Notes: a model not told the origin generated them from the sequence alone. A stretch of 64,000 nt of DNA from Brachypterus glaber (GCA_958510825.1 OY294045.1:12451916-12515915), one strand, 5' to 3'; positions 22,086 through 34,400 are shown, counted from the stretch's first letter. A program made the numbers and translations.

Positions 22086-23369
22086 TATTTCGATTAGTAT
22101 ATTTTCACAGTTTTAGACAATTATTCAGCAAGCCAAGTGGTAAAAAAAATACTTTAAAAAGTTCATTTGACATATGTCAATACTATAAAGTTGAAATAAT
22201 TTCCATTTAATCAAAATGTCATTTCATAAATTCTCATTTCTTTAAAAAATCGAGTATCGCATATGTCAAAGAAACTTTTTAAAGACTGTTCTTGGCCCTT
22301 GGCCTCAGAATTATTGTGTATAACTATGAAAATAGCTTAATCTGAATGTAATAAATCTAATGCAAGTTAGATTTCTTGGTATACTTTGACGCGCGGATCT
22401 GTGGCTACGGGAAATATGTTTGGAATGTGTGTGCAAGTGGGAGGCCCGTTGCAGGCACACACGCCTTATAACGCTCGTGACGGAAAGAAGAGAGCGCGAA
22501 TGATTCCTCCCCCTTTCTTCGGAGACTTTGTTTCATGCGGAGAACTATATCTCATTGTCACAGGTTTCGGAGCTTCTAGAACCCAAAGGAACCGGATTCG
22601 GAGCCTAGCAATTTCGGAATAGCTTTATTTGAATGTACTTTAAGACATGTATAAAATAAAGCAGAGAGAAAATGATGAAATAAAAATGGTAACCAGATTT
22701 CCGACTACAAAACGAATAACAACATGCGCTAAAAATAAAAGACATTCAATTAATTAATTTCAAAGCAATTAACCAAATTATTCCATCTTGCTGCAAACTC
22801 TAATATGGTTAAAATTTCCTAATGTTTGAAAGTTAACTTTTAAAACAATTGGCTATAAGAAAAATATGATGAAGATACTTTAAGGGTCCACGAACTTTCA
22901 TCAGATTTATTAAGGTTTTTTGTTTTAGTTGCCAACGTTTTAGTCATATGTTTGGTATTTAGGTACCGTTTAATTTTGGAATGCTGTGGTTACGTGCGGT
23001 TGAATCAATTGGTAGTAAAATCTGTTACCGTGCTTTGAGAGCGGTTACAGCGTTTTTCTTCTTGTTTTCTTTATAAGTTTGTAACAGATAACCTATAATT
23101 TGAACTTGTTTAATGTAGATAGGTATTTTTAATGGATCTATGCCCAGTAGAATTTTAAATAAACGGGTTAAAAGTGATATAAAGAAAAATTCTGTCAAAA
23201 CAAATAGGTTATGTTTACCTGTCAGTGTAACCAAGATATTCAAATGCAGTTTTTTTCCAAAAACAATTATTACAAAAATTAAAAAACAACAATGAAAGTT
23301 AAATTTGTCAATATCTCAAAACCATGTTTTTGGACTTAGTGCTCTTTACTTGTTAGCCGACGATATGCT
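21995..23369. repeat. Tandem duplication unit 1 (1375 bp)
   Basis: From AAAAGATAGTTTAAGTTG to the same motif at 23370. It contains the right end of family D, a comparatively GC-rich stretch (22390-22620), and an AT-rich remainder. Unit 2 is about 97 percent identical by eye. Because the junction lies in family D sequence, unequal exchange or slippage after D inserted is likely. Confidence 0.88.
22386..22622 (+). other. GC-rich core of the duplication; open frame judged non-coding
   Basis: The stretch holds a 78-codon frame (MTRGSVATGNMFGMCVQVGG ...), repeated in unit 2 at 23769-24005. The two copies differ at four codons (residues 3, 25, 33 and 42), and all four differences change the amino acid, which argues against selection on a protein. 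No family recognised. The higher GC content, the TATAA-like CCTTATAACG near 22465 and the following AATAAAG hint at an old promoter or terminal segment of some element, unproven. Confidence 0.4.
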
Positions 23370-24633
23370 AAAAGATAGTTTAAGTTGTCTTATTTAAAAG
23401 TTCCAAATTTGAAGTCGATATCTCAACTGTTTCAAAAGTTAAGACTTTTGGACCGCTCTGTATTTCGATTAGTATATTTTCACAGTTTTAGACAATTATT
23501 CAGCAGGCCAAGTGGTAAAAAAAAAACACTTTAAAAAGTTAATTTGACATATGTCAATACTATAAAGTGGAAATAATTTCCATTTAATCAAAATGTCATT
23601 TCATAAATTCTCATTTCTTTAAAAAATTGAGTATCGCATATGTCAAAGGAACTTTTTAAAGACTGTTCTTAGCCCTTGGCCTCAGAATTATTGTGTATAA
23701 CTATGAAAATAGCTTAATCTGAATGTAATAAATCTAATGCAAGTTAAAAATAGATTTCTTGGTATACTTTGACGCACGGATCTGTGGCTACGGGAAATAT
23801 GTTTGGAATGTGTGTGCAAGTGGGAGGCCCGTTGCAGGCACGCACGCCTTATAACGCTCGTGACGAAAAGAAGAGAGCGCGAATGATTCCTCTCCCTTTC
23901 TTCGGAGACTTTGTTTCATGCGGAGAACTATATCTCATTGTCACAGGTTTCGGAGCTTCTAGAACCCAAAGGAACCGGATTCGGAGCCTAGCAATTTCGG
24001 AATAGCTTTATTTGAATGTACTTTAAGACATGTATAAAATAAAGCAGAGAGAAAATGATGAAATAAAAATGGTAACCAGATTTCCGACTACAAAACGAAT
24101 AACAACATGCGCTAAAAATAAAAGAGATTCAATTAATTAATTTCAAAGCAATTAACCAAATTATTCCATCTTGCTGCAAACTCTAATATGGGTAAAATTT
24201 CCTAATGTTTGAAAGTTAAATTTTAAAACAATTGGCTATAAGAAAAATCTGATGAAGATACTTTAAGGGTCCACGAACTTTCATCAGATTTATTAAGGTT
24301 TTTTGTTTTAGTTGCCAACGTTTTGGTCATACGTTTGGTATTTAGGTACCGTTTAATTTGGGAATGCTGTGGTTACGTGCGGTTGAATCAATTGGTAGTA
24401 AAATCTGTTACCGTGCTTTGAGAGCGGTTACAGCGTTTTTCTTCTTGTTTTCTTTATAAGTTTGTAACAGATAACCAATTTGAACTTGTTTAATGTAGAT
24501 AGGTATTTTTAATGGATCTATGCCCAGTAGAATTTTAAATAAACGGGTTAAAAGTGATATAAAGAAAAATTCTGTCAAAACAAATAGGTTATGTTTACCT
24601 GTCAGTGTAACCAAGATATTCAAATGCAGTTTT
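23370..24633. repeat. Tandem duplication unit 2 (truncated, ~1264 bp)
   Basis: Repeats 21995-23255 with few substitutions and small indels, then stops after CAAATGCAGTTTT where family B begins. Unit 1 continues a further ~115 bp, so the 3' end of unit 2 was lost or replaced when family B arrived. Confidence 0.88.
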
Positions 24634-24641
24634 AACGAATC

Positions 24642-25093
24642 TAAAGTTTATTTTTTTAAGGTATAGTTATTTTAAATTTTCCGCTAAATACTCCACAAAG
24701 TCCGATTTACACTGAAGCATGTGGCTTGTTTTGAATGTCAACATAACCAAAATTCCAAAAAGTCCAAACCAAAATTTATAATTTTTGTTTACTTACTTTG
24801 TTTTTATGATGTTTTGATGTAAAAAAAGAGAATTGATAAAGCTGTTGCTAAAAACACTTTTGTATTCCTGTAGAAACAAAATTTGCTTATAAAATCGCTT
24901 TTATTCCAATAATTTAGAGGAATAAACCATTGTTTTGTTCTCGTTAATGGCACGTCAACGTTTTACGGTTGTGTGAACTAGGCCTAGTCATTTCGCTTAC
25001 GACGCATGCGTATCTTACGTTGCTATGGTAATTTCAAGATTGTTTACGAGCGGGAAGGTTTAAAATAACTATACCTTAAAAAAATAAACTTTA
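24642..25093. mobile_element. Family B MITE, short copy
   Basis: Inverted ends of about 43 bp: TAAAGTTTATTTTTTTAAGG at the left faces CCTTAAAAAAATAAACTTTA at the right. The interior matches 51652-52069 throughout, including CACAAAGTCCGATTTACACTG and AACGTTTTACGGTTGTG. No ORF. The target duplication is unclear. Confidence 0.85.
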
Positions 25094-25330
25094 ATAATGG
25101 CAACTACCAAACATAACCATAACTGCAACTCTGGTAATCAATTCAAAAGGACGTATTGTGGTTTAACTGAAAATGTAGAAGGACTGATGAAAACCATATA
25201 TTTTCTTAAAAATTACATTGTTTTTTTTTTAATTTGTTAATGGATTTTTTCTTATTATAATATGAAAATCGGATTTAGAGTATCAATAGATTATATTTTT
25301 GATTATCCTTGCTCATATTGGAGATAGTTT

Positions 25331-25704
25331 TAAATAAACTTAAGACGATATTATCTCTCCAAAAATGTTTTTATTATTATTATATAAATAATAGCGACAT
25401 GTTTCTGACCTTTTTAACTTAGGGCCATCTTCAGGCTAATAATTAAAATTAAAACAAACAACAACAGTTACATTACAAGTATACTGGTTTAATGTAATTG
25501 TTGTTTGTTTTTAATTTTAATTATTAGCCTGAAGATGGCCATTACATTACACGTATACTCGTTTAATGTAATTGTTTTTTGTTTTTAATTTTAATTATTA
25601 GCCTGAAGATGGCCCTGCGTTAAAAAGGGCAAAAACATGTCGCTATTATTTATGTAATAATAATAAAAACATTTTTGGAGAGATAGTATTGTCTTAAGTT
25701 TATT
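25331..25704. mobile_element. Inverted pair of Penelope-like termini
   Basis: Arms 25331-25460 and about 25575-25704 are inverted copies, roughly 92-95 percent identical. Each contains GCCTGAAGATGGCC, ACATGTCGCTATTATTTA and ACATTTTTGGAGAGATA. The centre has an extra direct copy of the inner part, ending again in GCCTGAAGATGGCC (about 25525-25537). No coding body remains. The CTGAAGATG ... ACATGTCG pattern parallels the end of the Penelope-like element at 3111-3146. Confidence 0.65.
25388..25445 (-). ncRNA. Candidate hammerhead ribozyme (left arm, reverse strand)
   Basis: Reverse strand: CTGAAGA at 25434-25428, stem II TGGCC/GGTCA, GAAA at 25405-25402, palindromic ACATGT as stem III, then C (25396) at the cleavage site. 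Stem I pairs TAGC with GCTA for 4 bp. All core positions are intact, with U-A instead of G-C at the base of stem II. The right-arm version (25603-25641) has A in place of the first G of GAAA and should be inactive. Confidence 0.5.
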
Positions 25705-26790
25705 TATGTATCAATAGATGTTTTGAAACAGGTTTTTGTCAGAATTTTTTTTGTAGAGTTACTTGGTTACTTTAATAACATCATTAAAAAAAATTCCAAT
25801 AAAAGATACTCATTCCCCACAGTTTAAACCTCTAGCACAGTGGGGCAGTATCCCACCTTTCTTAATAAGGATCGTATAGATTTTTATGGTGGCTGCCCCC
25901 TACTGTTCTAAGATCGTTTATAAGAATGAAAATGCAAACAAGGTCTATGTCATTATAATAATACTACAGCTTGTAAGCGCTAGAATAGTAATAAGTAATA
26001 TAAACGGTAGTTTAGAATTTTCTAAAATCACAAAAAAATGACCTACACAAAAAGCTCTTGGATACAAAATTTGTAAATTGTAATGTGTTTCATGAAAAAA
26101 TTAAAAACTTTCAATATGTACGTCCGATGTCACGTTTGTTGTTATGTAATACTATAACTCAAGAACAAATATTCTGATCGACTTGAAATTTTCAGGAAAA
26201 CTCAAGTTCTATCAGGGGAAGAACAAAAAGATATGGGGGGTTAAACTTTTTAAAAAGTTAAAAAAACTCTTTTACAATTTTTTTTTTATTATTTCGTTTA
26301 AGAAAAAAGAATTTTTTTTATATTTAAAAAAAAATTAGGAGATTTTCGTTTTTCGTTTTTCGATTTTTTTTTGTTTTTAAAAAAAAAAGTTAAAAAAAAA
26401 TATTTGTTTGAAAAATAATTTTTATAATCTTATCTTGTTTTGCAAAAAAGGATAAAAAAAATGCAAAATTAAGGCAATTTGAATGTCTTAGCTTATTTTT
26501 ATTCAATATTAATAACATTTAACGAATTTAGATCTTCTTTATTCCAAAAATTAGAAATGTCAAACATGAATTTATTGTGTCAAAATAAATGAACATCAAA
26601 TTAATTATTATTAATTATTTATTCAAATTACTTTTGAAGATTTAAATTGTTAAAAAGTTGTTTCAAAAAATAGTCCTGCAAATACACCTCCAGGTTCGGT
26701 ATGAGTATACATGCACTTTAATAAAATAGATTTACATTCTGAAAATAGCTTTAACTGTAAGAAAAATAAAAACTTTTCCCAAAAAAAAAT
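25705..26790. other. AT-rich spacer with long A and T runs
   Basis: No gene. 26270-26460 is dominated by A/T homopolymers. Nothing supportable otherwise. Confidence 0.45.
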
Positions 26791-26794
26791 GAAC

Positions 26795-27530
26795 TCTGTG
26801 TATCTAAAAACCGCACCGACTTAAGTATTTTTTATTTTTTACTTTTTAGAGATACTGAACTTGCATATTTGTGACGTCTCCAAGCTAAATTATAATTATC
26901 CTTCCATCTCGGAAGCTGCTGACGTCACAACGCACTAACAGTGCGTTGTGACGTCATTATCTTAAAGATAAATTTCTAAAACATAAAAGTAATATTTTTA
27001 TTTCAGCACCCAAGAGTCCAACCAACCTTATTTTAAACGAAATACTAAAGAAAATCTTGTCAAACTTTAAGCTTTAAGTAATAATCAAATAAAGCCTTAT
27101 GGTAAAATCACAAAATTTATCATTTTCTCTGGGTATTTTAATATTATAGGTCCAAAGAATCAAGTTTAGGGGCATTTAAGAGATTTTTAGTGTGCCGCAA
27201 TATTTGAGTGACCCCCTAATCAAGTTATCCGGCTTATCCGAGTTATCCGATATTTCTCTAAAAATTTGGTTGGTAGTAGAACCAAATTAAGCCGTTTTTA
27301 AGTGAAATTGTGTTAAAATTATTAGATTTATCTTAATTATCAGGCTTACCCGGCATTATCCGAGCGTAAAATTAAAACGGGACCACCTCATTAATGCCCT
27401 CTTTAAGTTGCAAGAAGGTTCATCAAATTCCGTTCATTTGTTTCAAAGTTATGCGGGAACAAACATAAAAAAACAAAGTCACACGTCGAATTGATAACCT
27501 CCTCCTTTTTGGAAGTCGGTTAAATAGCTG
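26795..27530. repeat. Family H repeat, reverse-oriented relative to 49375
   Basis: Reverse complement of 49375-50105 over about 730 bp at perhaps 85 percent identity. Shared landmarks are GACGTCACAACGCACTAACA near 26922, CCGGCTTATCCGAGTTATCC near 27228 and AACAAAGTCACACGTCGAA near 27472. The ends read CACCGACTTAAG and AAGTCGGTTAA, giving short inverted termini. Non-coding, superfamily unknown. Confidence 0.75.
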
Positions 27531-27866
27531 TAAGAAAAAAAACTGGGACACTTAGCACATTTTACTCGCTCCTGTAGAAAATAACTTAAAACAAATAATA
27601 AATAGAGGAAGCAAAAAGGAATTAATGATCTTCTTTGAACTCGTTTTACCTTCTTACAACAAAGAGACCGACAATGTTAGCCGTTCTTGGCTACCAAATA
27701 AGAACCAGGCTGGTTGAACCAGCTGTATACAGATAATGGTATTTACCACAATTGCTATAACTTAGAAAATTATTACAAAAATAACTTTATATTAGATGTT
27801 TTCCTTGCTGTGCAATGCACAATGCTTTTGATTCGGTATACTTTTTTTCTGAATCATTTTAATATA

Positions 27867-29151
27867 CAGGGTTATTTAGAAATAAGTTCGAGAGTTTTAA
27901 GGAATGATTCTACCTTCTAAGGGTACATCTAAAAAGTAGTTTTTATTTAATATCTCTGGAACTTTATAAACCACAGTAACGCGAGCGGAAAGTTTGTCAT
28001 ACGAGCCGGCAGGCGAGTATGACGGTCCCGCGAGCGCGGAATGACTATTCCATACGTGTTGTAGACTATACTTTTTCTTCGACTGCAAATATGAAACACT
28101 GTATGGCTTTAAACTGCAGACAAGGTTAAAAACCATGTTTTTTGTGACTCGACATTGTAAATGCAACAAAACACATATTTTTAAATAAAGCAATTAATGT
28201 TATTTAATAATTTTATCAAATCAGTACTTAAAAAGAATTTTTATTTAATTTTAGCAAATATTTAAAAATTTTAATGCAAAAATTGAAGGTTATGTCAGAT
28301 TATTGTGACAGATATCAGGTTTAAATATTTAACAATAGATGGAGCAGTTTGAATTTTTTGAACTAAATTGATAAAAAACTGGTCAAATATTAAGAAAAAC
28401 TAATAAACTTTATGTCATTTTAACGCAAAACTTTAAATTGCATTAAATTATTCAATATTTCATGGTAAAATATACATATTTTTGCTAATTTTGCTACAGT
28501 TTTCTTTACTTTTATAAACAAGAGATGGCACTACATGTGCTCATTCTAACACTTGATATGGAATATTCATACCGTATCTAGAGCTAGAAGGGATTCATTC
28601 TGTCTTTTAAAAGTGTGCGTATTTGCTTACATTCTAAAGCAGTCGTAGAAAAATAAGATTCTTCTGGCACTAAAATAATTCTGCTGTACTGTGTTTTACC
28701 GCAGTTTAGTAACACATTTGACTGGGCGATTAGTAAAATACAGAAAAATAAATTGGATTAATAAATAAATGATTGATCAGTAAATGAAATTTCCCATTTC
28801 ACATAATAAAACGATTTGAAATTGCATTTTATATTTCGTTACCTTTATGTTGTATCTGTATCCACTATATGGGATATATTCTGCATTATTATATTTTCTT
28901 TCCATCCATATATATTCTGCTATAATATTTGGTAATTTTAACCAGGGACGTGCAAAATAGAGGGGCGATTTCACTTTTTTGCCCCAAACTTTTTTATCTG
29001 TATGTTTTTTGACACCTTATCAATAAAATATGATTTTTTAATTGAAAATGCATAAAGAAAGGTACTTTTTTTGTAACAGCGTAGGACCAACCGTTCCCAA
29101 AAAAATTCTAATCACCCTTCAAGTTCTCGAACTTATTTTTGAATAACCCTG
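27867..29151. mobile_element. TA-flanked inverted-repeat element carrying a nested repeat
   Basis: Ends are CAGGGTTATTTAGAAATAAG on the left and its inverted partner ending AATAACCCTG on the right. The arms match for about 30 bp with three differences, and both are flanked by TA inside TATA. Tc1/mariner-type target choice is inferred. The interior holds a family F copy (27985-28650). No transposase frame. Confidence 0.7.
27985..28650. repeat. Family F repeat, copy 1
   Basis: Matches 35771-36400 and 61071-61375. It starts in a GC-rich hairpin (GTCATACGAGCC ... GAGTATGAC at about 27997-28023, then GGTCCCGCGAGCGCGG) and continues through CATGTTTTTTGTGACTCGAC to GAGATGGCACTACATGTGCT. No ORF. Confidence 0.8.
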
Positions 29152-30110
29152 TATAGGGGAAAGGGGAGCAGATTGAACCATGATACACTTTTAAACATTT
29201 CGATATTTATAATAGCAAAATCTTTGGAAGGTTTTTACATCCTTCTTCTTTTTTCTTTTCTTTATTTTTTGTGTTTCCTATAAGTCAAATTCTATTAAAT
29301 CATGTTACAAATCATGTAAAAAGCTATATATTTTGTTGGAATGTTAAAGAAGTAACACAAAAAATAATCTGACCTATACAAAATTTATTGTACTATTCTG
29401 CAAAAAGTCTTAGTAGTTATCTACGGTTACAACCAGTTCAAAAACTAGCCAGTCTAATAGAAAAGAACGTGTTAACTGCCACGAGACTTTTTATCAACCC
29501 CGTATTCAGTTTTGGATTGAACCTATTAAAGTCGGTATAAATATAAATGTACTACTACAGTTCTACCATAGGACACATAAATCAGCTCTGTCGGAAAAGA
29601 AAAAAGCACGTATATTCTGAAACTATAGTGACGCTGGACGTTTAATAGGACAACGCTGCTCAAAATAGTAAATGATTGCCTTATAAGCAAAGGTACCATG
29701 TTGACGGTATGGTTTGTAATGAGTATAAAAAACAGCAACTTACACAGACACTACACTCTGGGGAATGATTTGACCTAATTCATTCTTGGATAGTTTAAAT
29801 CTGTTTTAAATTAAACTTGTGTGCAATCAATAGAACTCTTGAAGGATATTTTTCTAGTTTTTACCGATACATAAGAAGCAGAAGTTGCGTTACTTATATC
29901 TTAAATTACTTGGTAATTATACTTTTTCAGTTTTGTAATGGATGATTGATGTAGTTATAGATTAACGTTTAACATGCTGTTTGTTTTATTGTAATTCGTA
30001 GGATAAGATAAATTAATTTAGGGAGTGGCTTTTCTTGTAATTTAATTCGAATTCAAGATACTGTATCTTATAGATATTGCCGGCTAGCCATTATAGTTTG
30101 TAAAAGGCAA
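29152..30110. other. Spacer, nothing recognised
   Basis: Unique AT-rich sequence by eye, somewhat less homopolymeric than its neighbours. Short open frames only; no motif. Confidence 0.4.
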
Positions 30111-30535
30111 AAAGTATATGTAATAGCATAGTATGCACCTATGCGAACTAAATCTTTAGTGTTCAAGACTGAAGTTTTCTTTCTGAGGTAGTTTGCATAC
30201 AGATTTTTTTCTACTACCTAAGACTCCAAATGCCAGACAAAAATATAATTTAAAAATTATTTTGACATAGCTACTAGTTTGAAAAATAAGTCAAAAAAAA
30301 GTTAGTAGTTGTTTTATTATTATTATTTTTTTTTTTTCGTTATTAACCGTCATCAATAAATAATGCTTAAAAATAGTATATTATGTACCTGGTATGCGAA
30401 CTAAATCTGATTTTTTTTTGCTGATACGGAGAGACAAAAAATCAGCAGAGAACACTTAAGACAGTTCGCATACCGTACACCAAATAACAGTTAAAAATAT
30501 AATTTAAAAATTATTTTGAAAGAGCTTTTTGTATT
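30111..30535. repeat. Two related units in direct orientation
   Basis: TATGCGAACTAAATCT occurs near 30141 and 30395, and each copy is followed about 100 bp later by AATATAATTTAAAAATTATTTTGA (near 30240 and 30497). In the second unit GGTATGCGAAC at about 30391 faces GTTCGCATACC at about 30463, making a stem of ~80 bp. Probably two copies of a small foldback element. Confidence 0.55.
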
Positions 30536-30724
30536 TATATTAACTTGGTAATTTCAGCTTCAGTTTTCGAATGCAGCTTAAATCCATGCATCAGGGACCG
30601 TCAATAAAATGAGATTACACTTCAAAAAGTTTATTGTCACTTTATTCAGGACCCTAACTTGGATGTATTAGCAACAATTGTCAAGATGTTGTTCGAAGAT
30701 GTGTAATTCGGAAATAGCTATTTT

Positions 30725-30832
30725 CCTAACAAGTGTGGAAAGAGGCTCTTTTTCACACTAGATTGCATTTAATGGCGCGTAGTGGAGTTCAAGCAATCGA
30801 GTGCGGAAAAGCCTCTTTACGCATGCGTTAGG
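30725..30832. mobile_element. ~108-bp foldback MITE
   Basis: CCTAACAAGTGTGGAAAGAGGC on the left faces GCCTCTTTACGCATGCGTTAGG on the right. The arms are about 42 bp with several differences, inner ends GATTGC/GCAATC. No clear target duplication. Confidence 0.55.
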
Positions 30833-31620
30833 AACAATATTTGTTCTACGAGCGAGTTAAAAATAAAATATGCTTTTATATATAAGTATACTTAATTTAA
30901 TAAATTTTATTTTCATATCCAGACAGAGAGAGGAACATGATTTTTAAAGTAGTTTTTTTTACGAAAAAGTCTACATTTAGGAAAAGTACTGTAAATATCT
31001 TAGCAAGCATTTTTAACAATATATCCAAGGACGTTATTTTAACCTTGACCAAAGCATTAAACCAGAAAATTTTGCAAATTAGTACCTCTAAAAGCTTATA
31101 TGATAATACAAATCTGATGGGATATAACTTATTACTTTTTAAACAGTCGATCAATTTAAAAATGGATTATAATAAAAAAAGAAATAAAAACCTGTTAGTG
31201 TTTGAATTTTTTTTTTCACTTAAATTTAAAATTTTACACAATAAAAATTTACATTTTATTTTATAGATGCCAGGTTGTTATTGTTTAAAACTATTATGTT
31301 TTTTATCTCATCGCAAATTTAAGGAAATGCAATTTGCATAGAAATAAAAAAAGAACAATGAATTCATCGTAAATGTGTTGCAAAATAGAAAAATTGGCGG
31401 CAGTTTAAAATATGCCGTTGCGTTATATAACCACATTTTATATGTATTGGGGTAAATTCCATTTATTATATTATTTATATAAAAAATTCATAAAAATACA
31501 GCGAAAAAATGCGGAAAAACTCATTTTTTGAATTTATAAGCCTCTAAAAAACAAACGAATATAGATATATTAAATCCGCTTTTTTAGCTTGGAGTCCTAT
31601 TAATTATGAGGTCTAATTAT
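30833..31620. other. AT-rich spacer
   Basis: A 109-codon frame (30937-31266) is present but is almost entirely K, N, I, F and L, as expected of random AT-rich sequence, and has no family signature. Nothing else seen. Confidence 0.45.
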
Positions 31621-31628
31621 TTTTTTTT

Positions 31629-31835
31629 TTTTGGCGGTGGATTGGTTTTCTATAATAGAGAACCAATAATAATAATTATTAATAATAATTATTATTATTG
31701 GTTTTCTATTCTGCCGTGCTAAGCTGAAAGGTCCTATCTGTGTATATTAAACATATGTAGATAGGATCTTTCAGCTTAGCATGGCAGTATTATAGAGATC
31801 CAATCAGCCGCCAAAAAAAAAATTAATAAAACCTT
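31629..31835. mobile_element. Foldback element with nested stem
   Basis: The outer arms pair TTTTTTGGCGG(T/C)GGATTGG with CCAATCAGCCGCCAAAAAAA. Inside, CTGCCGTGCTAAGCTGAAAGG faces its complement ending TTAGCATGGCAG, and the left side also holds an AATAATAATTATT palindrome. The structure spans about 207 bp. Confidence 0.75.
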
Positions 31836-32124
31836 AATTTTTTTACTACAACTATACTACCCTGCTAAGACAAGTTGTCCTATCTGCAAAGTAGATGTTT
31901 TGAGATATGATCAGGTGTTCTCTTCTTGACCATTCGCATGCGCAGTTGCTATGATACAACCAGTCACATATTAGCTTCCTTAGCAACAGCGTATGCGAAT
32001 TATTTTTGCGAATGGTAAAGAATAGAGCTGCAGTTCTATTGTTTTTGTTTGCACTTTTTGAAAACATGTTTAAATAAATATGGCGTTGGGTTCTGCTTTA
32101 TTTTAAATCAAAAATACGTAATAT

Positions 32125-32272
32125 GGGAACGTATTACTTAACGCAAATATGTATCATTTTGGACCCCCACCCCCTGTAACGCTATTTTCCTATACCATTA
32201 ACATGGGCGTAACACTCCAAAATGACCCCCACCCCCTAGGAGCGTTACGTACTTACTTACTTGAACGTTCCC
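32125..32272. mobile_element. Family K palindromic MITE with 3-bp target duplication
   Basis: Begins GGGAACGTATTACTTAACGC and ends GTTACGTACTTACTTACTTG then AACGTTCCC, matching 56646-56799 in inverted form with the same C-rich patches (CCCCCACCCCCT). It is flanked by TAT on both sides (32122-32124 and 32273-32275), a 3-bp duplication as in PIF/Harbinger or CACTA-type elements. Confidence 0.8.
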
Positions 32273-32275
32273 TAT

Positions 32276-33133
32276 CCTTTGAAAAATATATATATTTTTT
32301 ATCAGAAAAATAAGTTGTTATACTATATGCATTTGTTCTATCTGAAAAAGTAAGGATAAAAAAAGTCCAATCAAATTACTAAGATCTGTAAAGGTAGTTC
32401 TAGTCCTGACTTATTCGTCTAGAAAAACTAGTTAGGACAATTTTATTTAGAAAACATTGAAAATTTTCCACATAGAACAAATATCTTAGGCTTATTTTTA
32501 GGATTTGTATTTTAGATAGGACATTTCTTTTTAGTATGCAGATGGGGCTAGTTTAAAGCAATACAATGGTGTGCTTATCTCAAAAATTGAATTTTTAGAA
32601 CGACTAAAAAACGAGCTGATCGAGAAAAACGAAGCAAGGTTTTGAAAACAGCGCACCAAATAGATCATAGTCAACTAAAATGGTGTCGGCATATTTTTGA
32701 TCGTACAGCAGTGTTATTAATCTAAAAGTTAAATAGTAAATTATATTTTGTTTATTTCTGCAAATAAACTGTTTATATTGTTTAATTATATCACAATTAT
32801 TATTAAGATTACTCGGCTATCCAGAATTAACATAATCCACTTAAGTCTTATTTATTACCTCGATCGCGTAAATAAATTCACCAGGCGCCAATTTCCTAGT
32901 TTTCGTTTAATCCAACACATCCAAGGTAATTAATATTAAATATACAAGATATTCAAGATGTTTGTACTCATAACAAAATATATTCTTAATTCAAGTAAAT
33001 GTATTCACTTGACACAAGAATAAAACTATAGAGTAATATCGTATGTTACAAAATACAACAAAATAATAATATAATATTATATTATAGTATTTGCGCCAAT
33101 CACAAAACGTGTTTTATTATACTTTTTTAATTA
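32276..33133. other. AT-rich spacer
   Basis: No gene or repeat identified; short AT-biased frames only. Confidence 0.4.
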
Positions 33134-33135
33134 TA

Positions 33136-33851
33136 CAGTGCGGTCCAAAAGTCACCCCCCCCCTCTTAACTTTTGAACCAGTTGAGATATCCACTTCAAA
33201 TTTAGAACTTTTAAATAAGACAACTTACTATCTTTTAGCATATATTTGATATTTTCAGCTCTTAAAATGTGGGCAGGGGGGCATGGGGGGACATTTTTCT
33301 AAATAGAAAGGGGGGTCGTGTGATACATCATTTTAAAGCTTATAAAATTCTTTATTTAAAATAATATTTTTAAATTTTTTAAAAATGTTTTTTAAGGTTT
33401 TGATTTTTCAATTTTTTATGCTAAAACATTCGATTTTTTAAGTTTTTTTTTATAAATTTTTATTTATGTCAAATAAAATTAGTTTAAAAGTTTAATTAAC
33501 ATTTTTTTATGATGAAATTAGGCATTTTTAAAAAATTATTTGTTTTTTTAGAGGAATTTTGACATTAATACCCATTTTCAACCCCATTTTAAACCCATTT
33601 TTTTTTTTTTAATTTAAAAATATGGAGTTAAATGGAGAATTTTATAAGCTTTAAAATGATGTATTACACTACCCCCCTTTCCATTTAAAAAAATGTGCCC
33701 CCATGACCCCCTGCAACATTTTAAGAGCTCAGAGTATTAAATATATGCTAAACGATAGTTTAAGTTGTCTTATTTAAAAGTTCCAAATTTGAAGTCGATA
33801 TCTCAACTGGTTCAAAAGTTAAGAGGGGGGGGTGACTTTTGGACCGCTCTG
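33136..33851. mobile_element. Family D MITE, complete copy (716 bp)
   Basis: TA-flanked (33134-33135 and 33852-33853). The terminus CAGTGCGGTCCAAAAGTCA is inverted at the right end, reading ACTTTTGGACCGCTCTG. The arms extend about 230 bp each and include conspicuous C/G runs and GGGGGGTCGTGTGATACATC. The AT-rich centre is shared with 21430-22085. The CAGTG..GG.CCAAAAGT end and TA target resemble Tc1/mariner termini; no transposase is encoded. Confidence 0.85.
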
Positions 33852-33974
33852 TATTATAATTAATATAGGTGTTAATCAATATAGTAATAAATACGACATT
33901 ACTGTCAAAATTACCGTATATTTATAAAAAATTTGCTAAGAAAGTTTGAAGCGTGTATCTTAGTATGTGTAGTC

Positions 33975-34228
33975 CAACGAACTAATAACTCTTCTTTCTA
34001 GAATACGCATACCGTTAAAATAAAGTATCGCCAACATCTCGGTTTGTTTGTAAACAAATAGTAGGTATATTCAGGCCTGAACAATAACAGTTACCAGTAA
34101 CTGGTATTGTTGTATCTGTTAGAACAAAGATGTGCGAGTAAGACAGACGAATGTTTATGTTGCCGACGTTTTTGTCAGTTTTAACGAATGAAATGTCTAT
34201 TCTAGAGAGAAGAGTTATTAGATCGTTG
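33975..34228. mobile_element. Family J MITE, copy 1 (hAT-like)
   Basis: Inverted ends CAACGAACTAATAACTCTTC and its partner ending GATCGTTG. Flanks GTGTAGTC and CTTTAGTC agree at six of eight positions, consistent with a decayed 8-bp target duplication. The interior is shared with the copies at 45921 and 59576 (TCGCCAACATCTCGGTTTG, TATTCAGGCCTGAACAA). Confidence 0.85.
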
Positions 34229-34400
34229 CTTTAGTCCGACGCGCGCCCCATTCTTTCAATCTAGTTTATGTTTTAGGATAATAAAATGTAAAAGTTTTTG
34301 CATTAATTAATATAGAGTAAAATATAATTAAAAACATACCTTTCTGAAATATATTTTTAAAAATAATAATGATATTGTTAGATAAATAATAATAATAAAT

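Noticed and set aside
30897..31266. Overlapping 85- and 109-codon frames on opposite strands
   Set aside because: Composition is that of random AT-rich sequence; no start context, homologue or repeat support.
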